Assembly (NCBI GenBank): GCA_013398955.1
Contig: VWPU01004990.1
Span: 19,787-83,786, forward strand
Direction: 5' to 3'
Length of the DNA stretch: 64,000 bases
Origin: Callaeas wilsoni
Lineage: Eukaryota; Chordata; Aves; Passeriformes; Callaeidae
The position numbers and the translations under genes are program-made. The notes beneath the pieces are model-generated. The model was given only the letters and a program-made list of their open reading frames with translations. It did no database searches and was not told where the DNA came from. Positions 49,001 through 59,200 of the stretch are shown here, piece after piece (the first letter of the stretch is position 1; each line of letters starts with the position of its first letter).

Positions 49001-49819
49001 TGTGTCCTGTGCTGGGGAGGAGCTGATGGAACAGTCCAGCAGCAGCAGATTAACCTGCAGGTCTGAAGAAGTGTTTATGGTGGGCCTGAGAGGCCCATTC
49101 CATCATGACTGTTCTCCATGTACATGGCAGTGGGCACCCAGCTGCAGTCTGGCAGGTCTGAGCTTGGGCTGAGCCGGTGTCACCCGGGAACCAGTGTGTG
49201 CACAGACTGGAGCTGTATGTGTAGCCCAGTGAAGCACTACCCTTTGGACATGGGGCTCTTGATGGGAAGGAGATATGGCTTTGCAATCTCGGGACAGGCT
49301 GGCCTGGGGAGGGAGTTTGGTAGCAAGGGGATTTAGGGCCTTCTGTACTCTCAGTGCCTGGTGCTGCTGCACCATTCCTGCCTTGTCAGGGTCATGAGCA
49401 TGCCATGTCTCTGAGGAGGCCATGCTTGGGGTATGATGGATGCTGTATTCTCTTCCAAAGCAGCATGGAGGAGCTGAGGAGGGGAGCCCAGAGCCCAGCA
49501 GGTAAGTTCCTTCAGTGCTGCATTGGCTCATCCCCCAACATATCCTCTGTAAGGCAAGGGGGGCTGATGCTCACCTGGGAATGTCTGCTTCCCCTTGCAG
49601 GCTGTGCTGGGCTTCCAGCTGTATGCCTTATGGTCCATGTCTTCCTTTTCTCACTTTTCAGAATTAACACCTCTTGTGCCCCAGCTGAGCTCTCCTACAG
49701 CACAGCTACTGTGCTACCGCCTGGGGCCACCCCCGGACAGCTGGACGGTGCTGGGAGGGGTCGGAGACTCCCCCAGCACTGGCCCCAGGACTGCTGGCCC
49801 CAAGACTCCCCTGGTCTAA
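43090..49819 (+). CDS. LDLRAP1/ARH-like PTB-domain endocytic adaptor (paralogue)
   Basis: PTB adaptors of the ARH family bind FxNPxY tails of LDL-receptor-type cargo and link them to clathrin and AP-2. Exons: 43090-43174, 44747-44889, 45401-45513, 46439-46553, 46936-47008 (residues 1-176), then probable 48474-48535, 49464-49501 and 49662-49819 (TAA at 49817-49819). The PTB part is clearly ARH-like: LPESWADMQEPLLEGMCFTL, KYLGMTLVEKPKGED, AAAIRRIVAT, RKFQKVILTVSPRGI, ENISIYRISYCTTDK, KVFAYVAQSQESGALECHAF, AQAVTLTVAQAFQMAL. Exon sizes and phases of exons 1-5 follow those I expect for LDLRAP1. Past the PTB it has an 11-Glu run and no clathrin box or AP-2 helix. A phase conflict exists: exon 5 ends in phase 1, but the Glu reading needs phase 0. 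In the phase actually offered, the run reads Gly and hits TAA at 48512-48514. True LDLRAP1 lies elsewhere in human, so this looks like an old paralogue. Confidence 0.8.
43645..43777 (+). mobile_element. CR1 3'-end fragment in intron 1 of the ARH-like gene
   Basis: Typical tail phrases: GAAGTGTTCAAGGCTAGGCT, GGACGGGGCTTGGAGCTACC, CTGGTCTAGTGGAAGGTGTC and ATGATTCCATGA. It is in the same direction as the host gene. Confidence 0.85.
47009..48473. other. Intron 5 of the ARH-like gene, possibly hiding an exon
   Basis: No conserved ARH block such as a clathrin box is visible in this 1.46 kb. The frame conflict between exon 5 and the Glu-rich exon would be solved by an unseen exon of length 2 modulo 3 in this interval; I could not identify one with confidence. 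Confidence 0.4.
48474..48506 (+). repeat. (GAG)10 plus GAA trinucleotide tract inside a probable coding exon
   Basis: Ten perfect GAG units and one GAA directly follow a good polypyrimidine tract and AG acceptor. In the downstream-compatible frame this is an 11-Glu run followed by DDNVSETLS. The tract is a likely spot for length polymorphism or assembly error. Confidence 0.9.
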
Positions 49820-50230
49820 GCCAAATCTCTACAGCAATGGACCAGCCACTCAGGATTCACCCTGTGCCTGCATCTGGGCCAGCCAGTGCCTGCCCCTGCC
49901 CTGGCACTGCCCTCCCGGCACAGGGGCTGCTGGCACAGGCTGCAACACCTGCTCCTTGTCCTGTGCCGCCTGCATGAACCGCCTCAAGCTGCAGCTGCTC
50001 CCAGCTTGGGCTGGGAGACCCATGCTCCTCACTCTGCTCACTCCCAGGCCATGCAGGACCACCCTGTGTGCTCTTAGCCTGCCTGATGCAGGCAGTGTAC
50101 ACCCTCAGGGAGCAATAGGTCTTGGCCTGGAGCAGTGCGTGATGAAGGCCTTGCCCCTGCAGTTCAGCCGCATACCCTCTCACATGTGAAACGACCTGGT
50201 TTTTAAAGGAAAGCTCTGCCTTTATAGAGA

Positions 50231-50236
50231 AATAAA
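50231..50236 (+). terminator. Poly(A) signal of the ARH-like gene
   Basis: A canonical AATAAA lies about 410 bases after the predicted TAA at 49817-49819, which fits a short 3' UTR and supports the last-exon placement. Confidence 0.7.
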
Positions 50237-50254
50237 CTGAGTTTTTTACTGTTG

Positions 50255-52055
50255 TCATTTGGGTTTGAGTGCTGGATGGGCACCATGCATAAGCATGCAG
50301 GGTACTGTATCTGCTGCACTGCCTGTGGTTAGGGTTGCTGTGCCTCAAGTTCACAGAGCCTGGAACTCTCACATCTTCCTTGGCTGCGAGCCCTGAGGGA
50401 GCTGTTCCTCTTGTGCTGAGTGCTGCCAGTGCCCAGGGTGTCTTTGTGACTTGGGAGGAGCAGGTTCAGGCTGTGCTGTACTGGTGTTTTGAGCACTTGT
50501 GAATGTCACCTGCACTGATAGGAGCTGACGCTGACCATGCTGAGACCAGGGCAGACACAAGCCCTTGTGTGCCAGCTGCTCTGAAGTGTCTCTGCCCTGC
50601 TGCACCCCAGCTGTGCTCTACAGAGGTGAGCAATACACTTGGTTTCCTTCCCCAGACGGAGCAGGGGAGGCTGCAGCATGTCTGGTTTCTCTGGCAGTTG
50701 ACAGCCTGCGGCTCTGTTCTGGCCAAGGCCCTCACTGCTGGGTTCCTGTCACGTCTCCGCACAGCTGCCCTTCTCAGGCTGGTGGCACTTACAGCCCAGC
50801 TGAGCACCAATCTGCACTGGCTGCAGATGGGGTGGCAGGGCCAGTCTCCCAACGAGTGCCACAGGCACTGGGGAGGCCTGGGGTGCCGTGGATTAGTCAG
50901 GAGCCGTGCATGGTTTTTTTCAGTTGTGGTTTTGCATATTGAATGTGGTTTCATGCCGTTTCTCCCTCAGCTGGGAGTACAGAGCAACACATAATTTGTT
51001 AGAGTGAGCAGGTCATTGTCAGGCCTTCAGCTTCCAGCACTCATCTCTGCAGTTTCCTGCCCTCCTACACCGCCATAGTTGGAGAAGAAGTGGTGGCTTT
51101 GGGTTTGGTTGGTTGGTTGGTTGGTTTGGGTTTTTTGTTTTGGGTTTTTTGGTTTTTTGGGGGGGTTTTTTGGTTTTTTTTTTTGTTGTTGGTTTTTTTT
51201 GGTTGGTTGGTTGGTTTTTTGTTTGTGTTTTTTTTTTTTTTTGTTAGCGGGAAAGGGTTTTTTCCTCAACAACACACCCTGATTTTACATTTAATGTCAG
51301 ACTTTTGTGTTCCTTTTTTTATTTGGTCAAAACCTCTGCATTTTGACTTTTTTTGTGCCTTCCCTAGTTCCTCACCTCTGCTACAGAGTCTGATCCTTTG
51401 ATTCTTTGTGTGCGCCTCTGGCCTGGCTAAAAATCTCATGATAGCAGGCATATCTGATACGACATTTCAAGACAGAACTTCTAAACATTTTCCAGGGCAC
51501 TAGAACATCCTTAATACTCCTGTATTTCCCTGACAGCCCTAGTTTTTTTAATGTACCTCCTTAAAAAAAGCTAGCAGGCAAAACAAGATGTTTGTGACTC
51601 TGGAGCTGTGGCCATGCTCCCTGCAGCCCAGGTTACAGCCCAGCAGCAGTTGCATCCCACCACCATGGTGCTTTTGCTCCTCAGGTACCCCTCTCCTCAC
51701 CCGAGCAGGGAGCAGCACAGGCCACTCCGGCTAGCAGCCTGTCAGGGTCAGACCTTGTCCCCCTTCCTGGCCCTGCTGCTGGGATGTCTCTGCTCTCTTC
51801 AGAGAAGCAGCCATGACATCACCCTCATGGGACAGCCTGCAGCTGGTCCAACAGCACCAGATGGCCCAGCTCGCAGCAGCAGCTCTCCCTCAAAGGCCAG
51901 AGGGGTGCGAGGTGACCATGGGGGACCTCCAGCTCTTGCACAGCATGCAGGAACAGATCTCCTATTGGCCAGGACAGATGCATTCAAGACCTGGTACATG
52001 TATGCATGCATGGACACACACAAGAGACCTGCAGCTCTGATGCTGCCTTTGAGTC
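50255..52055. other. Intergenic gap between convergent ARH-like gene and FNDC4
   Basis: About 1.8 kb lies between the two poly(A) signals. It contains a T/G-rich low-complexity tract at about 51098-51243, and otherwise unremarkable GC-moderate sequence without a recognised gene. Confidence 0.5.
51098..51243. repeat. T/G low-complexity tract (GGTT and GTTTT runs)
   Basis: About 145 bases consist almost only of T and G, with repeated GGTT units, G runs up to seven and T runs up to about 15. It is potentially quadruplex-forming on the plus strand. Confidence 0.9.
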
Positions 52056-52063
52056 AGGATGCT

Positions 52064-52069
52064 TTTATT
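52064..52069 (-). terminator. FNDC4: Candidate distal FNDC4 poly(A) signal
   Basis: AATAAA on the minus strand, about 1.2 kb beyond the FNDC4 stop at 53287. A second AATAAA at 52182-52187 is the alternative proximal site. Either gives a 3' UTR of about 1.1-1.25 kb. Confidence 0.5.
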
Positions 52070-52181
52070 GAAAAGACCCTGCCACAGGAGTTGCTTATCC
52101 TGTCCCTTCCCCGCCTAGTCCTGCAGCAGGAGCTGAGCAGCACCTGGAAGGAAAAGTCCTGAAAGTGCTTTTACTGGGAGA

Positions 52182-52187
52182 TTTATT
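52182..52187 (-). terminator. FNDC4: Candidate proximal FNDC4 poly(A) signal
   Basis: AATAAA on the minus strand, about 1.1 kb past the stop codon. Two signals 118 bases apart suggest alternative cleavage sites. Confidence 0.45.
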
Positions 52188-53286
52188 CCTGGAAGACGCT
52201 GGATCTTGTGATGCTTGAGTCCAGGGCTGCAGAGCCTGTCTGTGGCAGGCTGCAGAGCACAGCATGGAGGGAGAGCAGCAGCCAGGGCAGCAGGGAGCCT
52301 TCTTGTTTCAGCCCATTCACTCCAACTGAGAATTTGCAGGCCTCACCACATTGTCTCCTCCAGGCAGCACAGTGCTTGTGCTGCTCAAAAAGTGCTTGGC
52401 AGCTCCCATCAAACAGCCTGAATGTGCCAGCACTGAGCCCTACTGGAGACACAGCACAGCCACAGCCATGCCCTGACACTGCCCACTCCCCTAGCCCTGT
52501 GGGGCTCCCAACAGCATTCCCTGCCCCGGCTGCAGGCTCTGTGGGCTGGCCAGGCACTGTGACAGCACTAGCTCCTCATCGTCCCCCGTGTCTTTGTCCT
52601 CTGCAGTAGACAGAGAATTCGAAGCCCCTGCACGGCCATGACAGGGTGCAGTGGAGCCCTGTTCTCCAGCAGCAATCCACTCATCCCCTGTGCTGGCTGG
52701 GCCCAGCCCCACAGACAAACCCTCCTACCACCTGGCCACAGCTCTCCTGGCAGTGCTGTGGCAGTGCCTTCACTGCCCTTTTCTCTCAGCCCTGGGGCCC
52801 TGAGGGGAGCAGCTTCTGCTCTCTGCAAGCAACCCCCAAGGCCAAACAGGCAGCTGAGAGCAAGGTCTATCCCCTGATGCTGGGCAGGTGTCCAGTGCCA
52901 CACCTGCACCCAGGGCTTTGGCCAAGCTGGTGCACAGGGACATGGCCTCCCCTCAGGCCAGTGCATCAGCCCCTCAGCTCCCCTTGGCTCCCCCCACCCT
53001 AGCCGGTGGTGTCGCCCCCCCACCCGTCCTCAACTTCATGCTTCGCACTGGGAGGGGAAGGGAGCCAGGTGTGTGGGATGGGCAGGGCCATGCTCTGCAT
53101 GCATGGCTTGGGAGCTGGCTCGGTGCACATCCCCAGACAGGTGCCCTCAGGAAAGCGGGAGTTCTGATACGTGGATCGTCGCATGCTGAGTTCTAGGCTG
53201 GGCGCCTGGTGCTGCCTCTTCTTCCAAGGCCTGCTTTGGCTCTGGCAGGACACCCAAGATCCCAGACGGCAGAGCTGGTGCTGCAC

Positions 53287-56200
53287 TTACACCTCGATGA
53301 TATTCACCGAGGGAGATTTCTTCTATGAGAGAAAAATCTGCTTTAAGACCCTGCTTTGCTGCACCCCTGGGATCAGACCCCATGTCAGAGCCCCTGAGCC
53401 TGCAGCAAGCATCAAGACCAGCAGACCTCAGCAGAGCAGGGTCAGTTTGGAGTAGGGATCCAAGAGGAGGGATCTCTTTGGCAAGGAGTAATCAGCAAGC
53501 TGAAAAATCTGGAGGAGGGGAACTGGGGCCTTGAAGTCCAAACAGGAAGTTTCTGCTCCTGACATCTGCTGGAAACCAAGATGTGGAATCAGTGGGGCAG
53601 TCAGGCAACACAGTGAGGGGAGTTCCCACCCTTGACAGAGGCGGCAGATGAGACACAAGCAAAAACCTAACATATGGTCCATAACATTAGAGCATCAGGG
53701 CTATAAATCAGTCTTTGGCAGGTAACAAAGGGAGAAATGTCAAGTGCTGAGGGAACAGCCAGATGAAGGTACTGCTCCCTCCCCATCCACAGCCTGGCAC
53801 AGCACTTCCACCAGGGTGAGGAAGGGGCTCTGGAATGACTTGTGTGGTGATGACCTGGAGCCAGCTGCAGGGAAGGCAGAAAGTGAGCAGTGACAGACCA
53901 GTGCAGGAACCATGAGAACAGCTGCCTAGCATGTCCACTCCTGCCTGAACAGGCAGAAGCCAGACCTGTCCATCTGTGCAGGAGACGTGCAGCCTTGGAG
54001 GGGCATGATGAAGGGTCTGTTAATAGTCAGAGGTCAGGTACCACCCTGCAATGCAAGAGCTATCCCGGCTGTTATATCCTGTCATCTCTTCCAGTGTTTC
54101 TCCTGCAATCACCTATGGGGCACACACACTGCCCCAGAGACCAGGGCTCTCTGCACCCTAAAAGCCCTCAGTCTTTGGGGTGAGAGCACAAGCTGGGGTG
54201 TTTCCATTTCTGGAGAGAGCCAGAATCTGTCCAGGCTGCAAGCCCCAGCAGACACCACATGCCATCTCTCCTGCCAGCCCTGCCCACTCACCTTGCTCCG
54301 CAGCAGCCCTCCGCTTGGTCGCTCTGGCGTGCTATGCTCTGAGGACGGCTTTGTCTTCTCCTTGTTGTTGTTGGAGTCATTATCCTTGATGATATCATAT
54401 TGTCTGCAGAACAGGGCGATCACCGCTGCCGAAAGACAGACTGGATGAAGGACTTCCTCACAGTGGCTGCCTCTGTCTCCCCTCCCCACAGCATCCCAGC
54501 TGCAGAGCAGTTGCGCCCAGGGCTCCTCGGGGTGCTGCACACCCACACCCCCACCTGCATCAGCGTGCACCACCCCAGGTACCTCTGCATGTGTGGCCAG
54601 GCCAACTTCCTTAAGTCAGGCAGGCATGGATGTGGCTAAGGCCATTGGGCCACACATGGGATGCTCAGCACTCACCAAAGGCAGATGCTGAGGCACTCCA
54701 AGAGGGACAGTGAGGTGAGTGGGCAGCTGCGTGTGTTTTTGAGTGCCTCCAGCAAGGCATTAAAGTTACTGAGCTGGTGCCTGTGACCCTCACAAAATCC
54801 AGCCTTTGTCTTTGTCTGTGCAAACTGGCTGTGGGGTCAGTCACTCTCATGCTTTCACAGCACGCATCTCATGCAGCATGTCCCACACCTGGGAACCCTG
54901 GACACAGGAGTCAGGATCAATGTTCCCAAGTGTGACCATGCTCGACTCACTCAACCCACAGCGTGTGTGTGATAACACACAGGCACACACGGAGTGGGCC
55001 TGCCTCCTCCCAGCTGGCATCCTGACACATCAACCTGTGCCAGGTTTAAACTACCAGCAGTCATCTTGTATTTTCTTCCAGTGCACTAGAAAAGTGTCAG
55101 GGCCAGGGCAAGGAGACATTTCTGCAAGATGCCACTACAAAATCCACATTTACTGGGAAGGGAGCAGGGGATCAGTAACTTCCCATTCACAGCAGCTGCA
55201 TGTGACCAGTCAGGAGCTGACTTACATCCTAGGCTCCCATGCTCCCAGGGCAGCCTGCTGCCTTCTGGAGCACTGGCTTTAATCGTGCTGTACAGGAGCA
55301 AATCACTCATTTTACAGCTTTAGCAGACTGAGGCACAGCCTTTACCAGCTAGTGCAGCAGTGTTACCAGTCACGACACCTAAGGCCCAAGCAATACAATT
55401 GTCACTGTCAGCTGGGATGCTCCCAGCCTGTAATTCCAGGTCCCATTCTGTTTCCTGCTCTTCTCCAGGCCATTACTGCTGAGCAGTGGCTGTGGTTGCT
55501 CCTTTTACTCCACTGGCTCTAGCTCCTACAGAGACTCAATGGACTTACTAGGAAGGGTGCCAGACCCTCACCAATGTGCCTCTGCACTCTCTTGAGCCAC
55601 ATCCTCTTTGTGAACTATGGATTGTACCTTTGCCCCAGCCCATCAGAACGCTGCTTGTGGCACTCACCTGCCCACATGAGCAGCACAGCCACAATGATAA
55701 TAATCTCGCCTGTCTGCAGCTGCCGGTCTTTGTCCAGCCCTTCCATGGTGATGTCACCTGCAGAGAAGAGACCCCAAACAGGGCTGGCAGCATATACCCT
55801 CCCACTACAGCAACACTGGAGGATTTGAGAAACTCCAAAGGAGAGAAGCCCACCTCTCCCAAACAAGGAAAGGTGTGGGATGACATCCTGTCTGGGGAGA
55901 GGACGTGCATCCTGTGGTTTTCCTGTGTCAGATAAACCATCCTTGCTACTAAGGTAATCAGGGATTCCAGCAGCTTGTTTGGGTTCATGTAGGGACTGCA
56001 CAATGCATGCCAGTAATCACTAAGGTCTCTCTCTACACAGTGACCAGGGCAGATCAGGTCAGTTTAACACAGAAGTTCTGAGGAAAGACAGTCATCTGCT
56101 TGCCCTGCCATACTCAAGACCCATCTCATCGTTAGTGCTGGAGACAGACTCCTGTGCCCTCTATGGGCACCATCTCTCTTGGATTCCTGGATTATTTCTC

Positions 56201-59200
56201 ATGGACCAGCACGTAGGCAACCCCAAGGCAACAGAGATATGAGTAGTAAAGGAGACCATGGGGCTTTGTCATTTGTCCTTTGGTAGCGTGCAGACTGGAA
56301 GATCTGAGAGTCTGTTCAGTACTGGCTTCCTACGGGAAGCAGCTGGGCAGGCTGCAGCAGCTGTCCTGGTCAGTCTGCCTAGCTGAATAGGTGCCAAGAC
56401 CTGGGATAGGAGGGCTGCAAACCATGGCATGGGGACGTTATCGTGGACACAACAGCAGCCTGTACAACCCTGTGTGTCCCCAGCAGCCTGCTGCTCAGGG
56501 CAGCACCTTCCTCACTGGTTGCTGAATCCCTGCCTGTCTGCTGTACGGGACCCACCAGCAGTACCTGGGCGAGCTGGAAGGAGGTGCCTCACCTTGGTTG
56601 GAGCTGTTGGAAAGCAGGCGGTCAGTCTCCTTCAGGGTGCGGAAGTGGACACGCTTGCTAGCCTGGCTCTCTCCATACAGGCCAATGCTCTGCACCTGGA
56701 TGATGTAGTCAGCATCCTCTGCCAGGTCCCACAGCACACAGGCACGGTTGGTGGTGTTCACCTCCCGGATGAAGCGCTGCATCTGCCCGTCCTGCCTCTG
56801 CCAGAGGGAAGAGCTGTCACCCCAGGAGGCTGCTTCCAGCTGCATCAGGCACAGGCTCCCAGCTGCAGGGCTCTGCCCTCACTCCTCCCTTCCCAGGCAA
56901 CCATCCACCCCAGGGTGGGCCAGACTGGCCAGCACTGCCTATTCAGCATTCCTGCATGGCCTGAAAGCCAGGCGCCTCCCTGGAGAAGCCACCACCACCC
57001 AGGGCTGCATAGGCAGAGCAAGGCAAGCAAAGGAGGGTTACGTCATGGCTGAAGCACCATCCTTACCTAGAAAAATGCCAGGGAAGCTATTGGGATACCC
57101 CCAATGCAGCCCACAGTCTTCTGCCTCCCACCAGGATGGATGGCTCAGATGGGGCACCCTGGCAAGGGCTGCTCAGCAGCAGAGATGTCCTCAGGCAGAT
57201 GCCAGAGGAGCCTCGGACTGCGGCAAAAGGACCGACATAGGAGCATGCTGGTAATCAGTGTCCCCAGCCCCCTGGGGACAGATCCTGGATACCTGCTGTA
57301 GAATGGCATAGCCGATGACCACATCTCCTTCTGGTACGTCCCAGGAGACTGTGGCAGAGTTTGCCTTCAGCTGTGTCACAGTCACGTTGACAGGGGATGG
57401 TGGCCTGTCTGGGTGAGCCAGGCACGGACCGAGGCGAGGCACAGGAAAGAGGCAAAAGAAGATGTCTCAGTGTGGGTGCTCAGCCCTGCACATCACCATG
57501 GGGCCTCTCCAACACCTGCCAATGGCAGCATGTTGGCTAGGGCTACAGGGAGTGCCTTCCCTGGTGAACCTGTCCCCAGGAGATGAGTGGCACAGCAGAT
57601 GGACAAGCCGGAGCCCTGCCAGCAGCAACACACGCACAGCACAGTGCTTCCTGGGCTGGCAGGCAGCTGCCCGCTGTGTGCATGAGGAGTGTGCAGGCAC
57701 AGAGCTCTGAGGTTGCCCTGTAGATGGGCACACCACAAATGCCTGGCACACCACCCAGAACTGCGTAGGAAGCAGCCCAGACATAGCAATGATATATTGA
57801 TTGTAACAGAAAAACAGGCACCTTGGAATAAACACACTCTACAATTCAATCTGGCCATCTCCTCTGCCTGGCATTGCTCCTTGCTCCAAGGCATGGAGGA
57901 AAGGCCAATGCCAAAGGCAGAGTTGGCTTTCCCAGTGATGCCTAGAAAATAGAATAGATCTTCCCAACAGCATTAAGAGTGAATATATAAGCAGACCTTT
58001 ACTTGAAAGCTTTCAGGTACACAATATGGTGAAAATCTTATGTGGTACAGTAATGCTACAATTTTTATAAGGTTAGTCGATTAGTATACTTATCATATGC
58101 TGTCCAATTAAAAGGTTAGTTGGTTAGGTCTGGGGTCTTGCTCCACTGGAAGCAGTCCAGAGGTTTATTTTGCCCCACTTTTGTTATGTCTGGTCCAGAT
58201 TCTGGTTGGAAAATAGAACGCCCTTGTAGCTGGTTCTCTTCTTGGAATAAGACTAAACAATACTTTTAGGAATGTGTTTATAAGGTTAGGTTATTGTTCC
58301 TAACTGCAAGGAAGAAAGATAGGAAAAGTACTAGAATCTACATTAACAATCTACAAAGCCACAAATATATGGAAAATATAAAATGCTAAAACTCTTAGGC
58401 ATCACCAGCAGTGCAGTGCCATTGGCTGCAAAGCTGGCAGCAATGCTTAGCCATTGCTGGTCTATGGAAAGCCCACCTGACTGACCCATGGTCTGCGCCA
58501 CTGCCACTTTGAAATTTCACAGCACTAAGAACACAGCAGGATCCCACACAGTACTGCACACAAAGCCAAATTTTGTGTGGAAGTTAGACACAGGAGCACA
58601 TGAAAGACATTGAGGCTGCTGTTTGTGTGTTCTCACTCCCCACATATAAGTCAGTGCCCTTCTACAAGCTGCCTGTGTTGCAGCTAGAGCTGCAGGGTCA
58701 GTACTGTGATTTATACAGAAAAAGAGTTCCAGGGGGCACCTGAGAACAAGAGAAAGGACAACCGCGACACCAACAACAACCCCAGTTAGAGTGACAAGGA
58801 AAGGTGATTTTTGCAGGCCAGCCGTTTAAGCGCATTCATTCACATCCGAATATACCCAGCTTCAGATCAAACCAGAGGAAGACTGTGGTTCCCACTCTAA
58901 GAAATTCAGAGTTGTGGTCTGCCAAGGGAAATTAAAACAGAGAGGAGAGCCCAGAAAACATGTTCTAAGCAAGACCCTGGGACTAAATGTGTCTCCAGAA
59001 GTTTGACACACCACCAGGAGAGAGGGTCACCAGAGACAAGGACACCACAGGATTCTGTTTTTCTCCTTCAGAAAAGGAGTCTGGAAAACTGGAAAGGATT
59101 CGAAGATATACTCAAACATCCTTTATCCCACAAAGAGCGTGTCTCCGTAGAGTTTTTCTCGTGGGGACCCAGTTCATCGCTAACCTATGAGAGGGAGGCA

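Noticed and set aside
43090..49819. Calling the PTB adaptor simply LDLRAP1
   Set aside because: The PTB differs at many positions from LDLRAP1, the C-terminal half is unrelated, and the locus is next to IFT172, so it is more likely a paralogue.
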